DNA of 64,000 nucleotides from Streptomyces griseoruber. Its GTDB lineage: Bacteria > Actinomycetota > Actinomycetes > Streptomycetales > Streptomycetaceae. This document shows positions 44,676 to 54,590 of the stretch, piece after piece; position 1 is the stretch's first letter, and every line of letters begins with the position of its first letter. The stretch lies in NCBI RefSeq assembly GCF_001514205.1, contig NZ_KQ948763.1, positions 591,300 to 655,299 of the forward strand. Direction: 5' to 3'. A program made the translations under genes and the position numbers. The notes beneath the pieces are model-generated. The model was not told the DNA's origin, made no database searches, and saw only the letters and a list, made by a program, of their open reading frames with translations.

Positions 44676-45389
44676 TCATCGGAGATGGGCGAAGACGACC
44701 AGGTTGTCCTCGTAGTCCTTGGCCGAGTGGTCGTAGGTGCCGGCGCAGGTGATGAGCCGGGCCTCGGCCCGGGGCGTGTCGGCGTAGACCCGCTCGCTGG
44801 GGAAGTCGTCCTTGGCGAACGTCTCGGTGTCGTCGACCTCGAAGTGCGCGACGCTCCGGTCCGCGCGCACGACGTCGAAGACATCGCCCTTCTTCAGGTA
44901 CTGCAACCCGACGAAGACGGCGGCGGAGGTCTTGGTGTCCACGTGACCGGCGATGATCGCGGTGCCCGTCTCGCCGGGGGAGGGGCCGGCGGCGTGCCAT
45001 CCGACGAGGTTGGTGTCGTTCGGGGGCGGGGCCTGGAGCTGGCCCTCGGCGTTGAGGGAGAGGTCCGTGAAGGGGGCGTCGACCGAGATCCGGGGGATGC
45101 GCAGCCGGACCGGCCGGGAGCGGGGCAGATGCCGGCCCACCGGCCGGCCGGCGCCCGCGGCGGCGGGGGCGGAGGACCGCGGCGGCGCCGAGGAGGGCGA
45201 GGTCCCGGGGACCTGGGGTGCCTGCCGGGCCTGCGGCGGGACCGAGGAGGAGCCGGAGGACGACGCGTCGTTGCCGCCGATCAGGCTCACCGCCAGGATC
45301 AGCAGCGCCACGGCGCACAGCACGGTCAGCGTCGAGCGGGACTCCTGGCCGTCCGGCTCGTCGGCGGGGGAGGGAGGGGGGACTGCCAT
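44676..45389 (-). CDS. Class F sortase
   Basis: A 237-residue membrane-anchored cysteine transpeptidase. One membrane helix (about 20-38, STLTVLCAVALLILAVSLIGG) is followed by a Ser/Pro linker (40-90) and the sortase barrel with catalytic His149 (IIAGHVDTKTS) and Cys215 (LITCAGTYD). The GHVD and TCAGTYD patterns fit class F, the actinobacterial group. It lies 118 bases after a probable wall-anchored protein (45508-46077), the likely substrate. It also sits directly upstream of the pigment operon on the same strand. Confidence 0.9.
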   Translation of the reverse strand: MAVPPPSPADEPDGQESRSTLTVLCAVALLILAVSLIGGNDASSSGSSSVPPQARQAPQVPGTSPSSAPPRSSAPAAAGAGRPVGRHLPRSRPVRLRIPRISVDAPFTDLSLNAEGQLQAPPPNDTNLVGWHAAGPSPGETGTAIIAGHVDTKTSAAVFVGLQYLKKGDVFDVVRADRSVAHFEVDDTETFAKDDFPSERVYADTPRAEARLITCAGTYDHSAKDYEDNLVVFAHLR

Positions 45390-45507
45390 CGGGTAACACC
45401 TCGGACAGGGCAGGTCTGCGGAGCGGACGGGGCGGGGCCGGGAACCGGCCGGGCGGCCGCCACACGATGCACCGGTGGCGGCCGCGGCTCTATCGCGTCC
45501 GGCATGG

Positions 45508-46077
45508 TCAGGCCAGGCCGTGTGCCGACTTCTTGCGGCGCACGCCGTACAGACCGGCTCCGGCGACCGCGAGGACGGCCAGACCGCCCGCGGTCACGCC
45601 AGGCGCGGCCAGGGCACCACCGCCGGTGTGCACACCGCCGTGGGGCTTGTCCTTGCCGCTCCAGGAGTCCTCACCGTCCTCCTTGCTCCAGGAGGAGTCG
45701 TCCTTGCTCCAGGAGCTCTCCTTCGACGAGTCGTCCTTGCTCCAGGACTCCTCCTTGGAGCCGTCCTCCTTGCTCCACTCCTTGGCGCCCTTCTCGTGGC
45801 CGTCGGTCACGAGGGTCAGGGCGCCGCCGCCGGTGTGCACGCCGCCGTGCGGCTTGCCGTAGTCCTTGTCGTGCTCCTTGCCGGAGTCCTCCTCCTTGCT
45901 CCACGAGGAGTCGTCCTTGCTGTAGCCGGAGTCCTCCTTCGTCGACGACTCGTCCTTCTTGCTGTAGGACGAGTCGCCCTTCTCCCAGTCGCCGTCGGCC
46001 GCGTAGGCGCCGGGCGCGGTGAGGGCGAGGACGGCCGAGGCCGCCGCGCTGGCCAGGATGATGCGAGCAGAACGCAT
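45508..46077 (-). CDS. Ser/Lys/Asp-repeat surface protein, likely sortase substrate
   Basis: A 189-residue exported protein. A signal peptide (about 1-27, ending GAYAA) is followed by an extremely polar body of degenerate repeats (SWSKDDSS, SYSKKDES, SGYSKDDSS), the segment KPHGGVHTGGGAL occurring twice (about 75-87 and 148-160), and a C-terminal hydrophobic helix with a basic tail (GGLAVLAVAGAGLYGVRRKKS). Signal, helix and positive tail form a cell-wall sorting layout, although no LPXTG or LAXTG is present. The HTGGGAL segment just before the helix is the best candidate recognition motif. The adjacent class F sortase supports this. Confidence 0.8.
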   Translation of the reverse strand: MRSARIILASAAASAVLALTAPGAYAADGDWEKGDSSYSKKDESSTKEDSGYSKDDSSWSKEEDSGKEHDKDYGKPHGGVHTGGGALTLVTDGHEKGAKEWSKEDGSKEESWSKDDSSKESSWSKDDSSWSKEDGEDSWSGKDKPHGGVHTGGGALAAPGVTAGGLAVLAVAGAGLYGVRRKKSAHGLA

Positions 46078-46275
46078 GTGCGGGGATCCTTCCTTCCGCC
46101 ATGACCGGGCAGCTGGTGCTTCGTCAGCTGAGATGAACCGGCCCTGACGTGATCCACCGTCAGTCACGTCGGCGCCCCCCACCACTCGGGGCGGTCACGC
46201 GGGTGAACGGGCCCCGCCAAAAGAGTCGGCCGGCAGCACGGGGGCTGCCGGCCGGGGTCGTGCGGGGGGCGTGGG

Positions 46276-47964
46276 TCAGGGCAAGGACAGTACGGTGCCC
46301 AGCACCTGACGCAGCGTCGACTGGGGATCGGGGACCGGACCGAAGGAGCGCCAGGCGACGAATCCGTCCGGCCGGACGAGGACGGCGCCGCCGGGGCCGA
46401 CGCCGTGCGCGGCGCGCCAGTCGGTGCCCGCGGGGCCTTCCAGCGGGGTCAGGTCGGCGTCGCGCGCGGCGCCCACCCGGTACGGGGCCAGCGGGATCGC
46501 CTCCCGGTCGGCGAGGCGGGCGGCGGCCTCCTGCCAGGCGCCCGGCTCACCGACCGCGCCGTCGTCGTCGGCGTCGCTGAGCAGCACCAGGGTGCGCTCG
46601 TACAGGTCGAGCGTGGAGATCCGCTCGCCCGCGCGCCGTACCCACAGATGGGGTGCCCTGCTGCCGGGCTCCCCGGTCAGGGAGAGCCCGTCCGGGACGA
46701 CGGGGGTCGCCGGGTCGGCGCCGGCCACGGCGCCTCGCGGATAGCGGTAGCCGAGGGCCACGTTCAGGATGCCGCGCTGCGGTCCGCCGGCGCCGGCGCC
46801 GGGCGGCGGGGCGAAGCCGGGGTGGCTGTGCTCGGCCGAGCGGGCGGCGGCGCGGGCGCTGGTGGCCTCCGCGACCGGCCGGCGCTCGGCGTCGTAGGTG
46901 TCGAGGAGCCCGTCGCCCGCCCAGCCGTCCAGCACCGCGGCCAGCTTCCAGGCGAGGTTGTGGGCGTCCTGGATCCCGGTGTTGGAGCCGAACGCGCCGG
47001 TGGGGGACATCTCGTGCGCCGAGTCGCCGGCCAGGAAGACCCGCCCCGACCGGTAGGCGCGGGTCACCCGCTGGGCGGCGTGCCAGGGCGCCTTGCCGGT
47101 GATCTCCACGTCCAGGTCGGGGACCCCGACCGCCCGGCGGATGTGCTCGATGCACCGTTCGTCGGTGAACTCCTCCATCGTCTCGCCGTGTTCGGGGTGC
47201 CAGGGGGCGTGGAAGACCCAGTTCTCACGGTTGTCCACGGGCAGCAGCGCGCCGTCGGCGTCCGGCTCGGTCAGGTAGCAGACGATGAAGCGGCGCTCGC
47301 CCACCACCTCGGCGAGCCGGCGGGAGCGGAACGTCATGCTGATGTTGTGGAACAGGTCGCCGGGACCGCTCTGGCCGATGCCGAGCGCCTCCCGCACGGG
47401 GCTGCGCGGGCCGTCGGCGGCGACCAGGTAGTCGGCGCGGATCGTGGTGTGCTCGCCGGTGTCCCGGCTCTTGACCAGCGCGGTGACGCCCTGGCCGTCG
47501 GCGTCGAACGAGATCAGCTCGGTGTGGAAGCGCAGGTCGCCGCCGAGCGCGGCGGCCCGGTCGAGCAGGACGGGCTCGAGGTCGTTCTGGCTGCACAGGC
47601 ACCAGGCGCTCGGACTGAACCGGGCCAGGCCGCCGCCCGGGTCGATGTCCTTGAACAGCCACTCGCCGGCGTCGCCGACCAGGGTGGGTGTCTGCAGGAT
47701 GCCGTGGTTGTCGGCCAGCGTCGCCGCGGCCTCGTGGATCCCCGGTTCGGCTCCGGCCACCCGGAACAGCTCCATCGTGCGGACGTTGTTGCCGCGGCCG
47801 CGCGGATGGACGGAGGTGCCGGCGTGGCGCTCCACCAGGGTGTGCCGCACCCCCAGCCGGCCCAGGAACAGGGACGTCGACAGGCCCACCAGGGAACCGC
47901 CGACGATGAGCACCGGGACCTTGTGGACCTTCTCGCCGGCTCCGCCGGCTGTCTTGTTCGTCAT
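46276..47964 (-). CDS. FAD-dependent aromatic hydroxylase (whiE ORFVIII-like)
   Basis: A 562-residue class A flavoprotein monooxygenase. The FAD fold GGSLVGLSTSLFLGRLG (near 21), the DG motif VAADGPRSPVR and the GD motif FLAGDSAHEMSPTGAFGSNTG are all present, with a thioredoxin-like C-terminal domain (about 420-560). It probably hydroxylates the polyketide, as ORFVIII does in S. coelicolor. There ORFVIII is divergent from ORFI, while here it is on the same strand and separated by the sortase and its partner. ATG 47964 is used and the 219-bp upstream gap shows no strong element. Confidence 0.9.
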   Translation of the reverse strand: MTNKTAGGAGEKVHKVPVLIVGGSLVGLSTSLFLGRLGVRHTLVERHAGTSVHPRGRGNNVRTMELFRVAGAEPGIHEAAATLADNHGILQTPTLVGDAGEWLFKDIDPGGGLARFSPSAWCLCSQNDLEPVLLDRAAALGGDLRFHTELISFDADGQGVTALVKSRDTGEHTTIRADYLVAADGPRSPVREALGIGQSGPGDLFHNISMTFRSRRLAEVVGERRFIVCYLTEPDADGALLPVDNRENWVFHAPWHPEHGETMEEFTDERCIEHIRRAVGVPDLDVEITGKAPWHAAQRVTRAYRSGRVFLAGDSAHEMSPTGAFGSNTGIQDAHNLAWKLAAVLDGWAGDGLLDTYDAERRPVAEATSARAAARSAEHSHPGFAPPPGAGAGGPQRGILNVALGYRYPRGAVAGADPATPVVPDGLSLTGEPGSRAPHLWVRRAGERISTLDLYERTLVLLSDADDDGAVGEPGAWQEAAARLADREAIPLAPYRVGAARDADLTPLEGPAGTDWRAAHGVGPGGAVLVRPDGFVAWRSFGPVPDPQSTLRQVLGTVLSLP

Positions 47965-48183
47965 TCCGTCGTCATTCCTCCATCACTCACTCGCCTCCGG
48001 GCACCATGTCCGCCGACTCCACCGGAATGGGGCCGCGGTCTTCATGCATTGCCCCGCACGGCGGACACCGCCTCGGCCCGCAGCCGCTTCACCCGCTTGA
48101 CCCACCCGATTCACCGTGCTGACACCCGCACAGGCGAACGGGTGACGCCGCACCGGCGCCACCCGTGACGAACCGCCGCCCGC

Positions 48184-50034
48184 TCAGCCCTCGATGCGGT
48201 GCGTGCTCCAGAACGAGGTGAGGTCCGTGGTCGTGGCGGCCTGCGCGGCCGCCTTGAACTCGGCCGTGGTCGACACGCCGTACCAGTGCGAAGTGGCGTA
48301 GCTCTTCAGCAGGTTGGCCATCGCCGTGTCCCCGATGAGCCGCCGCAGGTCGTGCAGGGCGCACTTGCCGTAGGTGTAGACGACGGTGCCGTACCGGGAG
48401 GAGTGGGCGTCCCAGTAGGCCATCGAGTTGGTGATCTTCTCGGCGGACGACGCCCACGAGACACTGTTCCAGCAGTTCGTGCCGGTGCTGCCCAGCGCCA
48501 GGTCGGTGGCGTAGTCGGTGAACGACTCGTCCAGCCAGGGGCTGTTGTACTCGTCGTCGCCGACGATGCCGTACCACCACTGGTGGCCGATCTCATGGGT
48601 GAGCGCGGTGGTGCTGACCAGGTCGAGGACGAATCCGGGGTACTCCATCCCGCCGAACCAGAAGTTGTTGTCGATGACGGCGTCCAGTTCGCCGTACGGG
48701 TACGCCCCGAAGCGGGCCGCGTGCGCGTCGACCGCGGTCCTGGCGGTGCTGAGCATCGACTGGGCGTTGGCGGAGCTGATGCCGGAGACCGAGTAGACGT
48801 TGATCGGTGTGCCGGCGGTGGACGTGCCGGAGATCTTGCTGAAGGGTCCGGCCGCCCAGGCGAAGTCACGGACCTGGGTGGCGGTGGCCGTGGTGACGGT
48901 ACGTCCGCTGGAGCCGGCGGTGTCGACGGAGGTGCCGGTGGCCGGGACCAGCAGGGTGGTCGGGTGGTCGAGGGTCACCTTGAAGTCGGCGGCCAGGGAG
49001 TAGAAGGACTCGCCGTTGTTGGTGTACGGGTCCAGGTGCCAGCCCGCGCCGTCCTTGACCGCGAGCACGGGCAGCGCGTTGCCGATGAAGCTGAAGGAGC
49101 CGTCGTAGCCGAACCGGTCCGCGCCGCTGGGCACCGAGATGCCCAGGTCGAAGCCGATGGTGGCGCTCTGGCCCTGGGCGAGCGGCGTGGGCAGGGTGAT
49201 CGGCAGGGCGGTGCAGGAGACCGCGAGGGCGCCGGCCGTGCCGCCGGTGACGTTGGTGACGGTGATCGGCGGCGCGGAGCAGGTGCCGTGGTAGTTGTCC
49301 CACAGTCGCAGGTAGACCTCGCTCAGCGCGGTGGCGGAGGCGTTGGTGAAGGTCGCGCTCTCGTGCCCGGTCCACACCGTGCCGGCGGTGTTGCTGCTGA
49401 GACTGACGGTGTACGCGGGTGCGGCGGGCGTCCGGGTCGAGTCGGCGGGCGGGGTGGTCGCGTCGGAGGTGTCCAGGGCGATGTCGTCGAGGACGAAGCT
49501 CGACTGGAGGCTGGAGTCCTCGGTGCCGGTGAAGGCCAGGGCGACGGTCTGGCCCGCGAACGCGGACACGTCGAACGACTTCTGGACGTACCCGGTGTTC
49601 TTGTCGAGGTTCGAGAAGGTCGCGAGGGTCGTCGAGCCGATCTTGGCGGTGAGCTTGTCGTAGGCGGTGGAGGACGTCGTCTCGGCGGTGTCGATGTGCA
49701 GCCAGAAGGTGAGGGTGGCCTTCGCGCAGCCGGACGGGACGGTGACGCTCTGCGAGAGCGTGTCGGTGTGCGTGCCGCCGGTGCCGTCCAGCCACGCGTA
49801 GTACCCGCCGCCGTGCGCGCTCTGGCCGGTGCGGTTGGTGACGACGGTGGTCGAGGACTGGGTCCAGGAGGTGGCACCGCTCTCGAAGCCGCCGTTGGCG
49901 ACGACCTGGGAGGGGGTGCAGGCCTCGGCCGCCGCGGGGGCGGCGCTCGCCGGGGCGGCGGGCAGGACGAGGGCGGCCGTCGCGGCGAGGGCGAGTGCGC
50001 TCGCGGCGAGGGCCGTGCGGGGGGTGGGTCTCAC
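48184..50034 (-). CDS. Secreted M1-family metallopeptidase
   Basis: A 616-residue exported zinc aminopeptidase-type protein. A signal peptide (about 1-31, ending APASAA) precedes a beta-rich domain (about 40-185, [13 protein letters not shown]...[10 protein letters not shown]) resembling carbohydrate-binding jelly rolls, then the M1 core with GGMEYPG and HEIGH (H480, E481, H484) plus Glu503 exactly 18 residues further on. It probably trims extracellular peptides, with the extra domain for wall or polymer binding. GTG 50034 has AAGGAG seven bases ahead. It diverges from the nitrate reductase gene. Confidence 0.92.
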   Translation of the reverse strand: MRPTPRTALAASALALAATAALVLPAAPASAAPAAAEACTPSQVVANGGFESGATSWTQSSTTVVTNRTGQSAHGGGYYAWLDGTGGTHTDTLSQSVTVPSGCAKATLTFWLHIDTAETTSSTAYDKLTAKIGSTTLATFSNLDKNTGYVQKSFDVSAFAGQTVALAFTGTEDSSLQSSFVLDDIALDTSDATTPPADSTRTPAAPAYTVSLSSNTAGTVWTGHESATFTNASATALSEVYLRLWDNYHGTCSAPPITVTNVTGGTAGALAVSCTALPITLPTPLAQGQSATIGFDLGISVPSGADRFGYDGSFSFIGNALPVLAVKDGAGWHLDPYTNNGESFYSLAADFKVTLDHPTTLLVPATGTSVDTAGSSGRTVTTATATQVRDFAWAAGPFSKISGTSTAGTPINVYSVSGISSANAQSMLSTARTAVDAHAARFGAYPYGELDAVIDNNFWFGGMEYPGFVLDLVSTTALTHEIGHQWWYGIVGDDEYNSPWLDESFTDYATDLALGSTGTNCWNSVSWASSAEKITNSMAYWDAHSSRYGTVVYTYGKCALHDLRRLIGDTAMANLLKSYATSHWYGVSTTAEFKAAAQAATTTDLTSFWSTHRIEG

Positions 50035-50347
50035 ACGTGGCTCCTTCAGGGTGTCCGGTGGGGAAGAGCGGCGGTGTGCGACGGGTGGGGGAAGCCTGAC
50101 AGATTTGACGAGTCCATGCCACAGCGGCACGGCAAAGGAATCTCACAGCCGGCGGCCGTTTCACCGGCCGGACGACGCATCTCACACCCCGCAAAGCCCC
50201 GCTCACACCCGCCCCGCCCCCGCTGTGCGCCACCCTTAACTCCCGGCGCCGCATCCGGGAGACACCTGCGTAATGCACACTTCGTACCGTCGACAAGGCC
50301 CCCACCAGGGCCGTTCACCAGAACGCGGCAGAACGAAAGGGGCGCCC
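50035..50347. other. Divergent intergenic region, M1 peptidase / nitrate reductase
   Basis: These 313 bases contain no gene. Seen: CTCCCGG (50240-50246) and CCGGGAG (50255-50261) as a 7-bp inverted repeat, TAATGC (50271-50276) as a possible -10 for the nitrate reductase, and AAAGGGG six bases before its GTG. I looked for paired GTNAC/GNAAC GlnR sites and saw none with correct spacing. Confidence 0.5.
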
Positions 50348-53300
50348 GTGGCCGTGCCGGACCCGCGGACCGACAGCGCGACGAAGGTGCGCACGGTCTG
50401 CTCGTACTGCGGTGTCGGCTGCGGCATGGTCCTCGACATCGGCCGCGGCCCCGACGGACGCCGTACGATCCTGAAGGCGTCCGGCGACAAGGAGCACCCG
50501 GCGAACGCCGGCCGGCTCTGCACCAAGGGCGCCACCACCGCCGACCTGCTCGCCGCCCCCGGCCGTCTCACCACCGCCCTGGTCCGCGCCGACCGGGGCG
50601 AGGAGGCCGAGCCCGCCCCCGTGGCGGCGGCCGTCGCCGAGACCGCGCGCCGGCTGCGGGGAATCGTCGACGAGCACGGCCCCGACGCGGTCGCCCTCTA
50701 TGTCTCCGGCCAGATGAGCCTGGAGGCCCAGTACCTCGCGAACAAGCTCACCAAGGGCTATCTGCGCACCAACAACATCGAGTCGAACTCCCGGCTGTGC
50801 ATGGCGAGCGCCGGCACCGGCTACAAGCTGTCCCTCGGCGCCGACGGCCCGCCCGGTTCGTACGAGGACCTCGACCGGGCGGACGTGTTCCTCGTCATCG
50901 GCTCCAACATGGCCGACTGCCACCCCATCCTCTTCCTGCGCATGATGGACCGGGTCAAGGCGGGCGCGAAACTGATCGTCGTCGACCCCCGGCGCACCGC
51001 CACCGCCGCCAAGGCCGACCTGTTCCTCCAGGTCAGGCCGGGTACCGACCTCGCCCTCCTCAACGGACTGCTGCACCTGCTGAACGACAACGGCCACACC
51101 GACCCCGAGTTCACCGCCGCGTACACCGAGGGCTGGGAGGCGATGGAGGAGTTCCTCGCCGACTACCCGCCCGCCACCGTCGCGCGGCTCACCGGCATCC
51201 CCGAGGCCGACCTGCGCGAGGCGGCCCGGCTGATCGGCGAGGCGGGGGAGTGGACCAGTTGCTGGACCATGGGCCTCAACCAGTCCACGCACGGCACCTG
51301 GAACACCAACGCCCTTATCAACCTGCACCTCGCCACCGGGAAGATCTGCCGCCCCGGCAGCGGCCCGTTCTCCCTCACCGGCCAGCCCAACGCCATGGGC
51401 GGCCGCGAGATGGGCTACATGGGACCGGGGCTGCCCGGCCAGCGTTCCGTCCTCGTCGACGCCGACCGCGCCTTCACCGAGGAGGTGTGGGGCCTCGCGC
51501 CCGGCACGATCCGCGCCGACGGCGTCGGCAAGGGCACGATCGAGCTGTTCCGGAAGATGGCCGACGGCGAGATCAAGGCCTGCTGGATCATCTGCACCAA
51601 CCCGGTCGCCTCCGTCGCCAACCGCAGGACCGTCATCGAGGGACTGGAGGCCGCCGAGTTCGTCGTCGCCCAGGACGTCTTCGCCGACACCGAGACCAAC
51701 GCGTACGCCGACGTCGTGCTGCCCGCCGCGCTGTGGACCGAGGCCGAGGGCGTCCTCATCAACAGCGAGCGCAACCTCACCCTCGCCCGCCCCGCCGCCG
51801 ACCCGCCCGGCGAGGCCACCGCCGACTGGCGCCTGATCGCCGACGTCGCCCGCGCGATGGGCCACGAGGACGGCTTCTCGTACACGAGCGCGGAGGAGAT
51901 CTTCGAGGAGATCAAGCGCTTCCACAACCCGCAGACCGGCTACGACCTGCGGGGCGTGACCTACGACCGGCTCCGCGAGACCCCGGTCCAGTGGCCCGCC
52001 GCCACCCCCGACGGCCCCGCCCGCAATCCCGTCCGGTACGTGAACCCCGACGGCACCCTCACCTTCGCCACCCCCTCCGGCCGCGCCGTCTTCCACGCCC
52101 GCCCGCATCTCGACCCGGCCGAGATGCCGGACGACGACTACCCGTTCGTCCTGAACACCGGCCGCCTCCAGCACCAGTGGCACACCCTCACCAAGACCGC
52201 CAGGGTCGCCAAGCTCAACAGACTCGACCCCGGCCCGTTCGTCGAGGTGCACCCCGAGGACGCGGCCGCGCTCGGCCTCGCCGACGGCGACTCCGTCGAG
52301 GTCGCCTCGCGGCGCGGCCGGGCCGTGCTGCCCGCCGTCGTCACCGACCGGGTGCTGCCCGGGTCCTGCTTCGCGCCGTTCCACTGGAACGACCTGTTCG
52401 GCGAGTACCTCAGCGTCAACGCCGTGACCAGCGACGCCGTCGACCCGCTCTCCTTCCAGCCGGAGCTGAAGGTGTGCGCGGTGTCCCTGACGAAGGTGTC
52501 GACCCCGGTGAGCGTGTCCGCCCCGCTGAGCGCGCCGGCGCCGGTGCTCGTCCCCACCGCGGTACGGCCCGCCTCCGACGCCGCTTCCGTCTTCGGCCTG
52601 GAGCCCACCCCGCCGCCGGTCCTCACCGAAGACGAACGCCGGTACCTGGTCGGCTTCCTCGCGGGCATCCCGGCCGGCGCCCCCGGCGTGCCCGTCCTGC
52701 CGCCGGACGCCCCGTTCAGCCCGGACCACGCCCTGTGGGTCAACGGCACCCTCGCCGGCATGTACTCCCGCGCCGCGACCGCACCGCTGCCCGAGGAGCG
52801 CCCCGGGCGCCAGGTGGTGATCCTGTGGGCCTCGCAGACCGGCAACGCCGAGGAGTTCGCCGCCACCACCGCCGAGCGCCTCACCGCGGGCGGCCACGCC
52901 CCCTCCCTCGTCGCCATGGACGAGGCCGACCCGGCCGCCCTGCCCGCGGGCGCCGACCTGCTGCTGATCACCAGCACCTTCGGCGACGGCGACGCCCCCG
53001 ACAACGGCGCCGGCTTCTGGGACGGCCTCGACGCGCTGGACACCGGCCGCCTGGAGGGGCGCCGCTACGCCGTCCTGGCCTTCGGGGACTCCGCCTACGA
53101 CGACTTCTGCGGGCACGGGAGGCGCCTCGACCGCCGTATGGACGAACTGGGCGCGGTACGGCTCGCCCCGCGCACCGACTGCGAACCCGACTACGAGCCG
53201 CAGGCCGAGGTCTGGCTGGACCAGGTACTCACGGCACTGAAGGAGGCCACCGAGCACGGGGGCGCGGCCTCCTCCGTGGCCGCCCCCGCCGTCCCGGCAC

Positions 53301-54472
53301 CCGTCCGCGCACCGGTCCCGGCCCCGGCGCCCGCCCCGCCCCGCGCGAAGCGCCCCACCCCCGTCACCGCCCGCCTCGCCGGGAACCGGCTACTCAGCGG
53401 GCCCGGTTCCGGCAAGGAGGTCCGCCGCTTCACCTTCGACACCCGCGGCGGCGAGACCCCCCTGGTGTACGAGGCGGGCGACGCCCTCGGCGTACGGCCC
53501 CTCAACTCCCCGGCGCTGGTCGAGGAGTGGCTGGCCGTCACCGGTCTGGACGCGGAGGCGGCCGTACAGGTGGCCGGTGCCGGTGAGGTCGCCCTCGGGG
53601 AGGCCCTGCTGCGGCACCTCGACATCACCCGGATCACCCCCTCCCTGCTGCGTTTCACCGCCGATCGCGCCCGCGACCCGCGCGAGCTGCGCAAGCTGCT
53701 GCGGCCGGACAACAAGGGGGAGCTGGCGAAGTGGTCCTGGGGCCGGCAGGCCGTCGACGTGGCCGCCGAGTTCGGGATCCGGGCCGGTGCCCAGGAGTGG
53801 TCCGAGGCGCTGGGCCGCCTCCAGCCACGCCTGTACTCGATCTCCAGCAGCCCGCTGACCGACCCCCACCTGGTCTCGCTGACCGTCTCCGTGGTGCGTT
53901 ACGAGAACCTCGCCGGCCGTCCCCGCCAGGGCGTCTGCTCGCCGTTCCTCGCCGACGCCGCCCCGGACACCGAGGTCCCGGTGCATGTCCAGCGCTCCCC
54001 GCACTTCCGCCCGCCGGCCGACCCGAACACCCCGATGGTGATGGTCGGCCCCGGCACCGGAGTGGCGCCCTTCGTGGGCTTCCTCCAGGAGCGCCGGGCC
54101 CGTGGCCACCGGGCCCCCAACTGGCTGTTCTTCGGTGAACAGCGCCGGTCCACCGACTTCTACTACGAGGAGGAGCTCACCGCCCTGCTCGCCGACGGCG
54201 GCCTCGCCCGCCTCGACACCGCCTTCTCCCGCGACCAGCGCGCCAAGGTGTACGTGCAGGACCGGATGCGTGAGCACGGCTCCCACCTGTGGTCCTGGCT
54301 CCAGGACGGCGCCCACTTCTACGTCTGCGGCGACGCCTCCCGGATGGCCAAGGACGTCGACCAGGCGCTGCGCGACATCGCCGTCGTGCACGGCGGACTG
54401 GGCGAGGCGGAGGCCGCGGCGTATGTCAAGCAGCTCGCCTCGGACAAGCGGTACGTGCGGGACGTGTACTGA
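50348..54472 (+). CDS. Single-chain assimilatory nitrate reductase / CysJ-like flavoprotein fusion
   Basis: A 1374-residue multidomain enzyme. It begins with a 4Fe-4S site (C18, C21, C25, C58 in [10 protein letters not shown]...GRLCTKG), then a molybdopterin oxidoreductase core with the Mo-ligand Cys in [10 protein letters not shown] and a dinucleotide-binding domain ([14 protein letters not shown]...[13 protein letters not shown]). After a linker come a flavodoxin domain (about 820-960, [15 protein letters not shown]), an FAD domain with RLYSISSSP, and an NADP-binding end ([18 protein letters not shown]). Electrons from NADPH could pass through FAD and FMN to the Mo site to reduce nitrate to nitrite. 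GTG 50348 has AAAGGGG six bases ahead. No nitrite reductase is in the window. Confidence 0.93.
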   Translation: MAVPDPRTDSATKVRTVCSYCGVGCGMVLDIGRGPDGRRTILKASGDKEHPANAGRLCTKGATTADLLAAPGRLTTALVRADRGEEAEPAPVAAAVAETARRLRGIVDEHGPDAVALYVSGQMSLEAQYLANKLTKGYLRTNNIESNSRLCMASAGTGYKLSLGADGPPGSYEDLDRADVFLVIGSNMADCHPILFLRMMDRVKAGAKLIVVDPRRTATAAKADLFLQVRPGTDLALLNGLLHLLNDNGHTDPEFTAAYTEGWEAMEEFLADYPPATVARLTGIPEADLREAARLIGEAGEWTSCWTMGLNQSTHGTWNTNALINLHLATGKICRPGSGPFSLTGQPNAMGGREMGYMGPGLPGQRSVLVDADRAFTEEVWGLAPGTIRADGVGKGTIELFRKMADGEIKACWIICTNPVASVANRRTVIEGLEAAEFVVAQDVFADTETNAYADVVLPAALWTEAEGVLINSERNLTLARPAADPPGEATADWRLIADVARAMGHEDGFSYTSAEEIFEEIKRFHNPQTGYDLRGVTYDRLRETPVQWPAATPDGPARNPVRYVNPDGTLTFATPSGRAVFHARPHLDPAEMPDDDYPFVLNTGRLQHQWHTLTKTARVAKLNRLDPGPFVEVHPEDAAALGLADGDSVEVASRRGRAVLPAVVTDRVLPGSCFAPFHWNDLFGEYLSVNAVTSDAVDPLSFQPELKVCAVSLTKVSTPVSVSAPLSAPAPVLVPTAVRPASDAASVFGLEPTPPPVLTEDERRYLVGFLAGIPAGAPGVPVLPPDAPFSPDHALWVNGTLAGMYSRAATAPLPEERPGRQVVILWASQTGNAEEFAATTAERLTAGGHAPSLVAMDEADPAALPAGADLLLITSTFGDGDAPDNGAGFWDGLDALDTGRLEGRRYAVLAFGDSAYDDFCGHGRRLDRRMDELGAVRLAPRTDCEPDYEPQAEVWLDQVLTALKEATEHGGAASSVAAPAVPAPVRAPVPAPAPAPPRAKRPTPVTARLAGNRLLSGPGSGKEVRRFTFDTRGGETPLVYEAGDALGVRPLNSPALVEEWLAVTGLDAEAAVQVAGAGEVALGEALLRHLDITRITPSLLRFTADRARDPRELRKLLRPDNKGELAKWSWGRQAVDVAAEFGIRAGAQEWSEALGRLQPRLYSISSSPLTDPHLVSLTVSVVRYENLAGRPRQGVCSPFLADAAPDTEVPVHVQRSPHFRPPADPNTPMVMVGPGTGVAPFVGFLQERRARGHRAPNWLFFGEQRRSTDFYYEEELTALLADGGLARLDTAFSRDQRAKVYVQDRMREHGSHLWSWLQDGAHFYVCGDASRMAKDVDQALRDIAVVHGGLGEAEAAAYVKQLASDKRYVRDVY

Positions 54473-54590
54473 GCGGTGAAATCCGGCCAGAACGGCGCGC
54501 CCCTGTTCGGTTTATCAACACTATCCGACAAGATCTGACGCACCCTCCGTCCGTGCAGCCGCACGGGTCCCCCAGAGGAAGGTCGTGGTC

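Noticed and set aside
50035..50347. GlnR boxes before the nitrate reductase
   Set aside because: No GTNAC-N6-GNAAC pair was found on either strand, only loosely similar GTTTC/GTGAG fragments at wrong spacing.
51313..51318. A TTA triplet in the nitrate reductase gene, possible bldA control
   Set aside because: In frame it reads CTT-ATC, so it is not a leucine TTA codon.
48199..53586. A 1795-codon plus-strand frame crossing the M1 peptidase and nitrate reductase genes
   Set aside because: It runs antisense to the peptidase and out of frame with the nitrate reductase, across their divergent promoter region. It is GC-driven and not a gene.
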